64,000 bases of DNA from positions 1-64,000 of the forward strand of contig CACEBD010000004.1 of NCBI GenBank assembly GCA_902557775.1. Reading direction: 5' to 3'. Numbering within the stretch: the stretch's first letter is position 1; each line of letters opens with the position of its first letter. Positions 21,372 through 31,862 of this stretch are shown here, piece after piece. The notes below the pieces were generated by a model. It saw only the letters and a program-made list of their open reading frames with translations, was not told the DNA's origin and did no database searches. Source of the stretch: an uncultured Pelagibacteraceae bacterium. GTDB taxonomy: Bacteria > Pseudomonadota > Alphaproteobacteria > Pelagibacterales > Pelagibacteraceae. The position numbers were made by a program, and so were the translations under genes.

Positions 21372-22153
21372 AATTTGCAAAGAAATCACTTGGACAAAAT
21401 TTTCTAATTGATAAAAACGTATTAAAGAAGATTGTTAATATTGTTAAAATTAAAAATAGACATGTAATAGAAGTTGGCCCTGGTAAAGGAGCGTTAACAG
21501 ATGAAATTCTTAAAGGCAAACCAAAATCTTTATCTATTATAGAAAAAGATTATTTTCTAGCAGGTGAACTTAGATCAAAGTATAAAAATAATAACAATAT
21601 TAAAATATATGCAGCAGATATTTTAAAATTTGATTTAGAAAAAATTGATAGAAATGACTCAATAATTTTTGGAAACCTTCCATATAATATATCATCTCAA
21701 ATACTTGTAAAGATTTTGAAATTTAATAAATGGCCTCCTAAATTTAAGGATATCATTTTTATGTTCCAAAAAGAATTAGCTGAGAAAATTTTAGGCAAAT
21801 TCTCAACATTAAATTATGGTCGTTTATCAATTTTGTCAAATTATAGATTAAGGCCAGATAAGAAATTTTTAGTTTCTCCTAACAGTTTTTATCCTAAACC
21901 TAAAGTATTATCGCAAGTGATACATTTTACACCTAAAAATTCAATTTCTTTTAAAATAAAAAATCTCAATAATCTAGAAAAAGTAACAAATATACTATTT
22001 TCTAATAAAAGAAAAATGATCAACAAAAATATAAAAAAAATACTAGACAGAAAAAAAATTAAAAAAGTTGACAATCTTAAATTAAATTTGAGACCTTCAG
22101 AAATAGCACCCCACATTTACTATAAAATTACTGAGATTTATGAGAGGGATTAA
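21368..22153 (+). CDS. rsmA: 16S rRNA dimethyladenosine transferase
   Basis: KKSLGQNFLIDKNVL, IEVGPGKGALT, FGNLPYNISSQ; ATG at 21368 overlaps pdxA stop (ATGA), preferred over 21338. Confidence 0.96.
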   Translation: MKFAKKSLGQNFLIDKNVLKKIVNIVKIKNRHVIEVGPGKGALTDEILKGKPKSLSIIEKDYFLAGELRSKYKNNNNIKIYAADILKFDLEKIDRNDSIIFGNLPYNISSQILVKILKFNKWPPKFKDIIFMFQKELAEKILGKFSTLNYGRLSILSNYRLRPDKKFLVSPNSFYPKPKVLSQVIHFTPKNSISFKIKNLNNLEKVTNILFSNKRKMINKNIKKILDRKKIKKVDNLKLNLRPSEIAPHIYYKITEIYERD

Positions 22154-22727
22154 TTATCTTATTCTTATGTAAAAGTATAATATTTTCGATCTGTTTAAAG
22201 CAAATATCGAGATTTTTGTTTATAATTATATAATCGTAATCATTCCAGTGCTTAACGTCCTCATTAAATGATTTGTATCTTTTATCTACCTCTTCTTTAG
22301 TATTTTGATCTCTTTTAATCAGCCTTTTTTTTAATTCTTCTTTACTATCTGGAATTAAATATATTTTAATAAGTTTTAAATTATTGAATTTTGATAATTG
22401 CTTAGTTCCTTGCCAATCAATATCAAATATTAAATCATTCGAGATAATATCTTCATCCACAGTTTTTCTAAGCGTGCCATAATAATTTTCAAAAATTTTC
22501 GCATATTCATAAAATTGATTTTGATCTATAAGTTTTTTAAAGTTCTCTTTTGAAACAAAATGATAGTCGACACCGTCAACCTCGTTAGATCTTGGAATTC
22601 TTGTTGTATGAGAAACTGAGATTTTAAAATTTGGATATTTTTGTTGAATTTTCTTTGTAATCGTGGTTTTGCCGACTCCAGATGGAGAAGATAAAATAAC
22701 CATGATATTTTCTCCATCATGTAACAT
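22128..22727 (-). CDS. gmk: Guanylate kinase
   Basis: LSSPSGVGKTTI, SHTTRIPRSNEVDGVDYHF. Confidence 0.96.
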   Translation of the reverse strand: MLHDGENIMVILSSPSGVGKTTITKKIQQKYPNFKISVSHTTRIPRSNEVDGVDYHFVSKENFKKLIDQNQFYEYAKIFENYYGTLRKTVDEDIISNDLIFDIDWQGTKQLSKFNNLKLIKIYLIPDSKEELKKRLIKRDQNTKEEVDKRYKSFNEDVKHWNDYDYIIINKNLDICFKQIENIILLHKNKIINPSHKSQ

Positions 22728-22741
22728 TTTTTAAAAAAAAA

Positions 22742-22981
22742 TTAGCTTGATTTACTCTCTATAAATTTAATTGCATCTCCTACAGTTAAGATTTTTTCGG
22801 CCTCGCTATCTGATATTTCTGATCCAAATTCTTCCTCAAAAGCCATAACTAACTCAACTGTATCTAAACTGTCCGCGCCTAGATCATCGATAAAGCTTGC
22901 TTCTTCTGTAACTTTCTCTTCATCTATGCCTAAATGGTCGGCTACTATTTTTTTTATTTTTCCTTTTATATCGTCTGACAT
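22742..22981 (-). CDS. acpP: Acyl carrier protein
   Basis: [22 protein letters not shown]. Confidence 0.98.
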   Translation of the reverse strand: MSDDIKGKIKKIVADHLGIDEEKVTEEASFIDDLGADSLDTVELVMAFEEEFGSEISDSEAEKILTVGDAIKFIESKSS

Positions 22982-23030
22982 GAATTCCTTTCGTGTATAT
23001 AATTTCTTATTAGATTATTAAGCAGAATTG

Positions 23031-23762
23031 TCAAGCCATATACATTCCACCATTTACATGAATGGTTTCTCCATTAATATAATTTGCCATATCTGAAGCC
23101 AAAAACGCTACACAATTTGAAACATCTTGGCCTGTTCCAAGATTTCCAGATGGAATTTTATTAATTAGATTATTTTTAAACTGTTCATTAATTTTGTCAG
23201 TCATTTCAGTTTTAATGAACCCTGGGGATACGCAATTAATATTTATATTTTTTTTAGCATATTCAATGGCTAAACTTTTCGAAAACGCCACTATACCTGC
23301 TTTAGAAGCAGAATAGTTTGCTTGTCCCAAATTTCCAGTGTGCCCAACTATTGATGTTATATTTACAATTTTTCCATATTTATATTTCAACATTTTTTTT
23401 ATTGCATATTTACACATTAAAAAGGTAGAAGTTAAATTTACGTCTAAAACTTTTTTCCAATTTTCTTCTGTCAATCTTATTGATAAATTGTCTAAAGTAA
23501 TCCCGGCGTTATTTACTAAAATATCTAATCCATTTAATTTACTGTGAATATTTTCAACAAATTTTTCTATTTTGTCATGCTCATCTAATTTAAATTTTTC
23601 AATATCAATTTTAGGAAATTGTTGTTTCAATTTTGTCAATTTTTCCTCATTAGTTCCAGTTGCGATAATTTTACATTCAAAATTATTGAATTTTTCTACC
23701 AAACAGTTACCTATTCCTCCTGTAGCACCGGTAATTAAAATTTTTTTATTTTTTAAATTCAT
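23031..23762 (-). CDS. fabG: 3-oxoacyl-ACP reductase
   Basis: SDR: ITGATGGIG, NNAGIT, YSASKAG; next to acpP and fabD. Confidence 0.95.
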   Translation of the reverse strand: MNLKNKKILITGATGGIGNCLVEKFNNFECKIIATGTNEEKLTKLKQQFPKIDIEKFKLDEHDKIEKFVENIHSKLNGLDILVNNAGITLDNLSIRLTEENWKKVLDVNLTSTFLMCKYAIKKMLKYKYGKIVNITSIVGHTGNLGQANYSASKAGIVAFSKSLAIEYAKKNININCVSPGFIKTEMTDKINEQFKNNLINKIPSGNLGTGQDVSNCVAFLASDMANYINGETIHVNGGMYMA

Positions 23763-24687
23763 TACTAATATTTTTAATATCAGTTATTGTATTAATTGAA
23801 AAGCAATTAACATTTTTTAATGTTCTTTTTACCATTCCAGTAAGGACTTTTCCTGGCCCAATTTCGACAAAAGTTTGAATATTTTCTTTTGACATATTAA
23901 TAATACTTTCACGCCATCTTACAGTAGAATAAATTTGTTTGAATAATAATTCCTTAATTTTTTCAGGATTGGACTCTTTTGCAGCGGTAACATTATTGAT
24001 TATATTTGTTGATGGACTCTTAAAATTAATTTTATCTATTATTAATTTCATAACTTTTGCAGCAGGATGCATCAATGAGCAGTGAAATGGAGCACTGACT
24101 CTCAAAGGTATAAATTTAATTTTATTTTCTTTTAAATAATTTTGAAAAGAGTCAACGCTTTTTTTGTCTCCACTAATTATAACTTGTCCTTCAGCATTAT
24201 CGTTAGCTATTTCACAAACACCTTTTTGAAAATTCATGTCTTTAATTAGTTTTTTAATTACATCTATTTTAGTTCCTAAAACTGCAATCATAGACCCATG
24301 GCCTACTGGGACTGCATTTTGCATTGATTTACCTCTTTCGTGTAAAAGATACAGCGCATCATTAAATTCTAAAGCATTAGCACAGACCAATGCTGAATAT
24401 TCTCCTAAAGAATGGCCAGCAAAATATTTAAATTGATTGAAATCAAAATTAAATTCATCTTTCAAAACCTTAAATATAGAATAACTTACAACTAAAATTG
24501 CTGGTTGAGTATTTTTTGTCAATTGCAGTTGATCCTCAGGACCATCTAATATAATTTTTGAAATTGGATAATTTAATTTATTATCAGCTTCATTAAAAAT
24601 ATTTTTTACTATGTTAAAATTATTGTATAATTCAGAACCCATACCAACTAACTGAGAACCTTGGCCTGGAAATATTAAAGCTTTCAT
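23746..24687 (-). CDS. fabD: Malonyl CoA-ACP transacylase
   Basis: FPGQGSQ, AGHSLGEYSAL. Confidence 0.96.
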   Translation of the reverse strand: MKALIFPGQGSQLVGMGSELYNNFNIVKNIFNEADNKLNYPISKIILDGPEDQLQLTKNTQPAILVVSYSIFKVLKDEFNFDFNQFKYFAGHSLGEYSALVCANALEFNDALYLLHERGKSMQNAVPVGHGSMIAVLGTKIDVIKKLIKDMNFQKGVCEIANDNAEGQVIISGDKKSVDSFQNYLKENKIKFIPLRVSAPFHCSLMHPAAKVMKLIIDKINFKSPSTNIINNVTAAKESNPEKIKELLFKQIYSTVRWRESIINMSKENIQTFVEIGPGKVLTGMVKRTLKNVNCFSINTITDIKNISNEFKK

Positions 24688-24789
24688 TTTGTCAAATTTT
24701 ATTTAAATAATTAGTATTGCTATAATTCATCATTATAGTATAAACCAGCCTTAAAAATAATTATTAAAATTTAATTAACATATATAAAT

Positions 24790-25116
24790 ATGGCTTTTTA
24801 CGAAAATACTATAATAGCTAAACAAGATTTAGCAGAAAAAGAAATTAAAATAATTAAAGATAAGTATAACGAAGTTATAAACACTTCCTCTGGAAAGGTA
24901 GTTAAAATTGAAGAATGGGGCTTACTTAATTTAGCAAATAAAATAAAAAATTATAAAAAGGGTTTTTACATTCATTACAAATTTGAGGGGAATAAAGATA
25001 CGATAAATAATATCGAAAAAACAATTAAAGTTGATAGCTCAATAATAAGATATTTAACAGTAAAATATAAAAAATTAGACGTTACGAATGAATTTTTTAA
25101 AAAAGCGGCTAAATAA
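24790..25116 (+). CDS. rpsF: 30S ribosomal protein S6
   Basis: Sequence pattern and rpsF-rpsR-rplI order. Confidence 0.94.
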   Translation: MAFYENTIIAKQDLAEKEIKIIKDKYNEVINTSSGKVVKIEEWGLLNLANKIKNYKKGFYIHYKFEGNKDTINNIEKTIKVDSSIIRYLTVKYKKLDVTNEFFKKAAK

Positions 25117-25389
25117 ATGAAAAGAAAAAATAAAAAATTTCAAAAAAAAAACTCCAATTCTTTAAATAAATTAAGTTTATTTCAAAAAAATGATAGTAAA
25201 TTTAGTAAAAAATGTCCTCTATCTGTAAAAAATGCACCTATAATAGATTACAAAAACGTTAGTTTACTGAAAAAATATATTTCAGATAACGGAAAGATTA
25301 TATCATCAAAGATTACCTCAGTTTCATATAACAAACAGAAGAAGCTTACTCGTGAAATTAAAAAAGCGAAAATATTAGGATTGGTCTAA
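25117..25389 (+). CDS. rpsR: 30S ribosomal protein S18
   Basis: [25 protein letters not shown]...[12 protein letters not shown]; basic N-terminal extension. Confidence 0.93.
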   Translation: MKRKNKKFQKKNSNSLNKLSLFQKNDSKFSKKCPLSVKNAPIIDYKNVSLLKKYISDNGKIISSKITSVSYNKQKKLTREIKKAKILGLV

Positions 25390-25390
25390 G

Positions 25391-25846
25391 ATGGAAATTA
25401 TACTTTTAGAGAATATATTAAATTTGGGAAATATCGGGGACAAAGTAAAAGTTAAAAGTGGATATGGTAGAAATTATCTATTGAAAAAAGGTAAAGCCTT
25501 AAGGTTCAATAAAGAAAACCAAGAGTTAGTTAATAAAAGAAAAGATGAACTTAATAAGAAAAACTTAGAGGTAAAAAATAAATTTAAAGAGATTGCAAAA
25601 CTAGTAAATAACAAAAAATTTCTGTTTAACAAAGAGAGTAAAGAAAATGGAGAATTATACGGATCAATCAAGCCAAAAGAGATTACTAATTTAATAAGAG
25701 AAAAAGTAAAAGCAGAAGTCTCTCCTTCTCAGATAATTCTTAAAGATGAATTAAACAAAATAGGTATATTTAAAGCTGAGATAAATTTTCATTCAGAAGT
25801 AAAAGCCAATATTTCTATCCAGATTGATAAAATTCAATCAAAATAA
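25391..25846 (+). CDS. rplI: 50S ribosomal protein L9
   Basis: [36 protein letters not shown]. Confidence 0.96.
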   Translation: MEIILLENILNLGNIGDKVKVKSGYGRNYLLKKGKALRFNKENQELVNKRKDELNKKNLEVKNKFKEIAKLVNNKKFLFNKESKENGELYGSIKPKEITNLIREKVKAEVSPSQIILKDELNKIGIFKAEINFHSEVKANISIQIDKIQSK

Positions 25847-25920
25847 CTTTTCCACAGAGTCAGAGAAAAGGTGTGTAACTTTTTTCTTTATCATCAATAT
25901 CGTTGAATTAATATAGGCTT

Positions 25921-27348
25921 GTGAAAGAAATTCAAAGCATTCAAAAAAAAATTGACAATAAGCAACCCTCAAATATAGAAGCCGAGCAAGCACTAATTGG
26001 TTCTGTGCTAGTAAACAACGATATTATTGATGAAATATCGTCAATAATTAGCTCGTCAACCTTTTATGATCCTGCTCATACTAAAATTTACGAGGTTATT
26101 GAGACTTTGAATAAAAAAGGGATGATAGCAAATCCTATAACACTTAAAAATTTCTTCGAAAAAGACAATATGCTAGATGAAGTTGGTGGAACAGAATATC
26201 TTGTAAAACTTACTAGATTCTCTAGCTCTACTAAGCAAGCTGTTGATTATGCAAAGATTATTCATGAAATGTTTTTAAGAAGAGAACTAGTTTTAATTTC
26301 AGATAAATTATCAACTGATACTTTGAACGCAAATGATCAAGAGCAAAATGCTGAAGATATCATTGAAAGTGCGGAAAAGTCTCTTTTTGATTTAGCAGAA
26401 CGAGGAAGCTTCTCACAATCTTATATAAAGTTTAATCAGGCAATAGATCAAACTATACAAATGGCAACTATGGCGATGCAAAGTGATCAAGGTATAGTTG
26501 GTATTCCAACGGGTTTAACAGACTTAGATGAAAAATTAGGAGGATTACATAAGTCAGATCTAATTATTCTGGCTGGTAGACCTTCTATGGGTAAAACCGC
26601 ATTAGCTACAAACATAGCATACAATGCTTCACAACATATTTTAAAAAGACAAGAAAAATCATCTGTTGCTTTTTTTTCTTTAGAAATGTCTTCAGAACAA
26701 TTATCAACTAGAATTTTATCCGAACAAGCAAAAATAAGATCTGATGACATCAGACGCGGAAAAGTAAATGAAGAAGAAATTAACAGATATATTGAAACTT
26801 CAAGAAATATTTATAATCTTCCCTTATTTATTGATGAAACACCGGCAATTACAATAGCAACATTAAGTAATAGAGCAAGAAGAATGAAAAGACTATTTGG
26901 ATTAAGTTTAATAGTAGTAGATTACATACAATTAATGAGATCTAGTTCAAATAAAAATGACGGAAGGGTTCAAGAAATCTCAGAAATAACCCAAGGATTA
27001 AAAGCTCTTGCTAAAGAATTATCAGTTCCTGTTTTAGCATTATCTCAATTATCAAGAGCTGTAGAGCAAAGAGACGATAAACAACCTCAATTAGCTGATT
27101 TAAGAGAGTCAGGTTCAATTGAACAAGATGCTGATGTTGTAATGTTCGTATACAGAGAAGCTTATTATTTAGAGAGAAAACAGCCAAAATTAGGATCAAT
27201 TGAACACGCAGAATGGCAATCAAAGATGAATGACGTTAATGGACTAGCTGATATAATATTAGGTAAACAAAGACATGGTCCAACTGGTGTTGTTAAGGTT
27301 GAGTTTGAAGGCATATATACAAAATTCAAAGATTTAGGTAAAAAATAG
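25921..27348 (+). CDS. dnaB: Replicative DNA helicase DnaB (GTG start)
   Basis: IILAGRPSMGKTALA, VVDYIQLM, ALSQLSRAVEQRDDKQPQLADLRESGSIEQDAD. Confidence 0.97.
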   Translation: MKEIQSIQKKIDNKQPSNIEAEQALIGSVLVNNDIIDEISSIISSSTFYDPAHTKIYEVIETLNKKGMIANPITLKNFFEKDNMLDEVGGTEYLVKLTRFSSSTKQAVDYAKIIHEMFLRRELVLISDKLSTDTLNANDQEQNAEDIIESAEKSLFDLAERGSFSQSYIKFNQAIDQTIQMATMAMQSDQGIVGIPTGLTDLDEKLGGLHKSDLIILAGRPSMGKTALATNIAYNASQHILKRQEKSSVAFFSLEMSSEQLSTRILSEQAKIRSDDIRRGKVNEEEINRYIETSRNIYNLPLFIDETPAITIATLSNRARRMKRLFGLSLIVVDYIQLMRSSSNKNDGRVQEISEITQGLKALAKELSVPVLALSQLSRAVEQRDDKQPQLADLRESGSIEQDADVVMFVYREAYYLERKQPKLGSIEHAEWQSKMNDVNGLADIILGKQRHGPTGVVKVEFEGIYTKFKDLGKK

Positions 27349-27401
27349 AGTTAATTTTTTCTTTAGTTATAAGTAAATTAAGATATATGTGAAATATCTC
27401 A

Positions 27402-29879
27402 ATGTGGACTTATATTTATAAAAAATTAGTAATAGATTTTCCAAAGTTTACTCTTTTTTTATTGTTAAGTATTATAATTTTTTCATTTTATCAGGCTAAA
27501 AATTTTAATTTAGATGCTTCATCTGATGCGCTTCTCTTAGAAGGCGATAAAGACTTAAAATATTTAAGAGAAATAAATGAAAGATATGGATCTAAGGACT
27601 TTTTAGTTCTTACTTATGCTCCTGTTTCGAGTTTTACAGAAAAAGAAACAATTTTAAATTTACAGCTTTTAAAATCAAAAATTGAGAAATTAACTTGGGT
27701 TGATAGTGTTATCACCGTTATTGATGTACCTTTGCTTAAAAGTACCGATGAAAGCCTAATGGATAGACTAAAAAATTATAAAACTTTAGCCTATCCAGAG
27801 ATTGATAGAAAAAGAGGTTTTGAGGAGATTTTAAATAGTCCAATTTATAAAAATTACGTTATTAGTGAAGATGGAAAAACATCTGGAATAGTTGTTTATA
27901 TTAAAGAAGATCAAAGATTGGCTGAGTACATTAAAATTAAAGATAAATATTTTAATCAGATCAATGATATTGGTCTTAATAAAGAAGAGAAAAAAAATTA
28001 TAAAAAATTTCTCAAAGAATATGAGGAATATAAAAATCTTTACAATTTAAGAAATCACCAAAATATAAATGAAATAAGAGATGTTATTAGTAGATATGGT
28101 GAAAATGCTAAAATTCATCTAGGAGGCATACCTATGATTGCTGATGACATGATGAGTTTCATAAAAAGCGATATAATAGTTTTTGGTATAGGAGTGTTTA
28201 TTTTCATTATAGTGACGCTATGGTTTATTTTTAAAAATGTTAAATGGGTAGTAATGCCATTATTAGGTTGTTTAACGTCGGTAATAATCATGATGGGTCT
28301 TTTAGGTCTTATTGGTTGGAAAGTGACAGTCATTTCATCAAATTTTATTGCTTTAATGCTTATACTGAACATGGCAATGAATATTCATCTAACGGTAAGA
28401 TTTTTACAATTAAAAAAAGAATATCCAGATATTTCAAAAAAAGAGGCGGTCCTTGAAGCTACAAATAGAATGTTTCTGCCAATACTTTACACAATTATGA
28501 CAACCATCTGTGCTTTTTTATCATTAATTTTTAGCGGCATAAAACCAATTATTGATTTTGGCTGGATGATGACTCTGGGACTAATAGTTTCGTTGTTAGT
28601 TACATTTACTCTTTTACCCTCTTTATTAAGTATTTTTTCTTCAGAAAAAGAGCTTAATATTAAAGATACTGAGAAATCAATTATTACATCATTTTTGGCA
28701 TCGGTTGCAAAAAGAAGTAACTTTTTAATCTTTGGTTCAACTTTTGTTATTATCATAGCAAGCGTAATAGGAATAACTAAATTGAAAGTAGAAAATAGTT
28801 TTATCAATTATTTTGATAAAGAAACAGAAATTTACAAGGGTATGAAAAAAATTGATGATGATCTTGGAGGTACAACACCTTTAAATATTATTTTAAAATT
28901 TCCTTCAAACGCTCAAGAAAAAAATGAGGAAGATGAATTTTCTGAGTGGGAGGAAGATACAGAAAAAAATGAGGAGAAATCAAAATATTGGTTTACACGG
29001 GATAAAATGGACAAAATTTTAAAAGTGCATGATTATTTAGAATCTCTTCCGGAAATTGGAAAAGTATTATCTTTTGGATCAATATTAAGGGTAGCGGAAG
29101 ACCTTAATAAGAAAAAACTTGAAAGTTTAGAAATAGCAGTTCTGTATAGTAAAATTCCTGATGAGATAAAAAAGGAAATTGTTTCCCCTTATATTTCTGT
29201 AGAAAAAGATGAAGCCAGAATCGCTGTAAGAATTAAAGATTCATTAGAAGATCTTCGAAGAAATGAATTAATTAAAAAAATTAATAGTGACTTAAATAAT
29301 AAGCTGAGACTCAAAAAAGAAGAGTATAATTTGACAGGGGTTTTAATCTTATTTAACAATCTGTTACAAAGTTTATTTAAATCTCAAATTTTAACATTGG
29401 GAATAGTAATATTTGGAATTTTCTGTATGTTTTTTATACTATTTAGAAATATCTCTTTATCTTTAATAGGAGTTGTTCCGAACTTTATAGCAGCTTTTTT
29501 TATCCTAGGAATTATAGGCTTGTTAGGTATTCCTTTAGATATGATGACTATTACTATTGCGGCTATCACAATTGGAATTGCAGTAGATAATAGCATTCAT
29601 TATATATATAGATTTAGAGAAGAATTTAAAAAGATAAGTAGCTATAACAAAACTTTAGAAAGATGTCATAGCACAGTTGGTATTGCTATCTTAAATACTT
29701 CCATAACTATTGTTTTTGGTTTCTCAATATTAGTATTATCTAACTTTATACCAACAATATATTTTGGTGTTTTTACAGGTCTTGCGATGTTATTAGCTAT
29801 GATTTCAGTACTGACACTACTTCCTAAATTACTTTTAATATTTAAACCATTTGGAAGTGATAAAGAAAATATTATATAA
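27402..29879 (+). CDS. RND/MMPL-family transporter
   Basis: Two repeated membrane halves with large periplasmic loops; MMPL-type TM pattern (AITIGIAVDNSIHYIYRFREE). Confidence 0.82.
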   Translation: MWTYIYKKLVIDFPKFTLFLLLSIIIFSFYQAKNFNLDASSDALLLEGDKDLKYLREINERYGSKDFLVLTYAPVSSFTEKETILNLQLLKSKIEKLTWVDSVITVIDVPLLKSTDESLMDRLKNYKTLAYPEIDRKRGFEEILNSPIYKNYVISEDGKTSGIVVYIKEDQRLAEYIKIKDKYFNQINDIGLNKEEKKNYKKFLKEYEEYKNLYNLRNHQNINEIRDVISRYGENAKIHLGGIPMIADDMMSFIKSDIIVFGIGVFIFIIVTLWFIFKNVKWVVMPLLGCLTSVIIMMGLLGLIGWKVTVISSNFIALMLILNMAMNIHLTVRFLQLKKEYPDISKKEAVLEATNRMFLPILYTIMTTICAFLSLIFSGIKPIIDFGWMMTLGLIVSLLVTFTLLPSLLSIFSSEKELNIKDTEKSIITSFLASVAKRSNFLIFGSTFVIIIASVIGITKLKVENSFINYFDKETEIYKGMKKIDDDLGGTTPLNIILKFPSNAQEKNEEDEFSEWEEDTEKNEEKSKYWFTRDKMDKILKVHDYLESLPEIGKVLSFGSILRVAEDLNKKKLESLEIAVLYSKIPDEIKKEIVSPYISVEKDEARIAVRIKDSLEDLRRNELIKKINSDLNNKLRLKKEEYNLTGVLILFNNLLQSLFKSQILTLGIVIFGIFCMFFILFRNISLSLIGVVPNFIAAFFILGIIGLLGIPLDMMTITIAAITIGIAVDNSIHYIYRFREEFKKISSYNKTLERCHSTVGIAILNTSITIVFGFSILVLSNFIPTIYFGVFTGLAMLLAMISVLTLLPKLLLIFKPFGSDKENII

Positions 29880-30424
29880 TGCTAAATGTCTTTGATAGCG
29901 TAACCGAAAATTTAAATATATTTGACTCATCAGTTTTTTTTATTTTTACTTACTGTATAATTCAATGTTTTATAAAAGGTTTTTCATTAAGTTTGATTTC
30001 TTTTATGAAATGGGTGATTTCTACTATTGTTACAATAATTTTAGTTCCTAAGCTTCAACCTATAGTAAGCGAGTATATTGAGTCTGAATTTGTAAATAAC
30101 GTTGGTTTAGGTATTTTAATATTCGTAATAACATTGTTCTTAATTATTTTGATGGGAAAAGCTCTTAGTAGAGCGGTCACTTGGACAGGTGTTGGATCCA
30201 TTGATAAAATTTTTGGCTTACTATTTGGTGTATTTAAAGGTTATGTTGTATCAGTGTGCATATTTTCTATATTAAATTGGTTTTATCCTTATCAGAATTG
30301 GGGTATATCAGCAAAGGACGCGATTTCTTTTAAGTTTATTAATCAAGGAAGTGAAATACTGATCGAAGAATTCCCGTCAGGAGAAGATTTCATCGACACG
30401 AAAGAAAAAATTGAAAAGATTTAA
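29879..30424 (+). CDS. cvpA: CvpA family membrane protein
   Basis: Short membrane protein (SIDKIFGLLFGVFKGYVV) directly upstream of purF. Confidence 0.82.
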   Translation: MLNVFDSVTENLNIFDSSVFFIFTYCIIQCFIKGFSLSLISFMKWVISTIVTIILVPKLQPIVSEYIESEFVNNVGLGILIFVITLFLIILMGKALSRAVTWTGVGSIDKIFGLLFGVFKGYVVSVCIFSILNWFYPYQNWGISAKDAISFKFINQGSEILIEEFPSGEDFIDTKEKIEKI

Positions 30425-31862
30425 CTTTGATAAACTAAAAGAAGAATGTGGTATTTTTGGAATATCCAACCACGCAGATGCATCGACCTTAGTAGCTTTA
30501 GGATTGCATGCATTACAACATAGAGGTCAAGAAGGCTGTGGAATTGTTTCCTTTGATGGTAAAAACTATCACTCTGAAAAAAGGCAAGGTTTAGTTGGGG
30601 ATCACTTCACAGACTCTGAAACACTTAAAAAATTGCCTGGGAGTTTTGCAATTGGGCACAACAGATATTCGACTACAGGAGAAACTTCACTGAGAAATAT
30701 ACAACCTTTCTTTGCAGATTTACATACGGGAGGTTTAAGTATTGCTCATAATGGAAATTTAACTAATGCACTTTTTTTAAGAGAGGAGCTTGTTAAAGAC
30801 GGGGCTATATTCAGAACAACAAGCGATACTGAAACTATCGTTCAGCTTATAGCAAAATCTAAAAGAGAAAAATTTATCGATAAATTAATCGATACACTTT
30901 TTCAAATTCAAGGAGGTTACTCCTTAGTCTTGATGACAAATAAAAAACTTGTTGGGGTCAGAGATCCATTTGGAATAAGACCTTTAGTTGTCGGAAAATT
31001 AAAAGAGTCATTTATATTAGCTTCTGAAACTTGTGCGTTGGATATAGTTGGAGCAAAATTTATAAGAGAAGTAGAAAATGGAGAAATAGTTTTCGTTGAA
31101 AAAAATGAACTCAAAAGTATTAAACCTTTTCCAAAGATAAAACCTAGGCCTTGTGTGTTTGAATATATTTATTTTGCTAGACCAGATAGTATTATTGAAA
31201 ATAAGTGTGCCTATGAATATAGAAAGAATTTAGGTATCCAACTTGCCAAAGAAACAGATTTTGAAGCAGATCTTGTTGTACCTGTGCCCGACTCAGGTGT
31301 ACCAGCTGCCCTTGGATTTGCTGAATACTCAAAAAAAAATTTTGAGCTTGGTTTAATCAGAAATCATTACGTCGGGCGAACTTTCATTGAGCCAACACAA
31401 AATATCAGAAGTTTAGGGGTAAAACTAAAACTTAGTTCGACAAAAACAATCGTTAAAAATAAGTCAATTATACTAATTGATGACTCCTTAGTAAGAGGAA
31501 CTACTTGTCACAAAATTGTTAAAATGCTTTATGAAGCTGGAGCAAAAGAAGTGCATGTTAGAATTGCTTGTCCCGAAATAAAATTTCCAGATTTTTATGG
31601 TGTTGATATGCCCACAAAAGAGGAATTGTTAGCATATCAAAAAGATAATAAGCAAATGACTGATTACATAAAAGCTAAAAGTTTGAAATTTTTAAGTTTG
31701 AATGGATTGTATCGTGCGCTTACAGGTAAAGATAGAAATTCTAGTTACCCTCAATTTAGTGATCATTATTTTACGGGTGAGTATCCAATAAAACCATCGG
31801 ATAATATTAAAGGTTTAAAAGTAAAGCAGTTGTCCTTACTTAGCGGCAAGTCAAATAACTAA
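30411..31862 (+). CDS. purF: Amidophosphoribosyltransferase
   Basis: ECGIFGISNHADAS, HNRYSTTGE, PVPDSGVPAALG, LIDDSLVRGTT. Confidence 0.96.
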   Translation: MKRFNFDKLKEECGIFGISNHADASTLVALGLHALQHRGQEGCGIVSFDGKNYHSEKRQGLVGDHFTDSETLKKLPGSFAIGHNRYSTTGETSLRNIQPFFADLHTGGLSIAHNGNLTNALFLREELVKDGAIFRTTSDTETIVQLIAKSKREKFIDKLIDTLFQIQGGYSLVLMTNKKLVGVRDPFGIRPLVVGKLKESFILASETCALDIVGAKFIREVENGEIVFVEKNELKSIKPFPKIKPRPCVFEYIYFARPDSIIENKCAYEYRKNLGIQLAKETDFEADLVVPVPDSGVPAALGFAEYSKKNFELGLIRNHYVGRTFIEPTQNIRSLGVKLKLSSTKTIVKNKSIILIDDSLVRGTTCHKIVKMLYEAGAKEVHVRIACPEIKFPDFYGVDMPTKEELLAYQKDNKQMTDYIKAKSLKFLSLNGLYRALTGKDRNSSYPQFSDHYFTGEYPIKPSDNIKGLKVKQLSLLSGKSNN

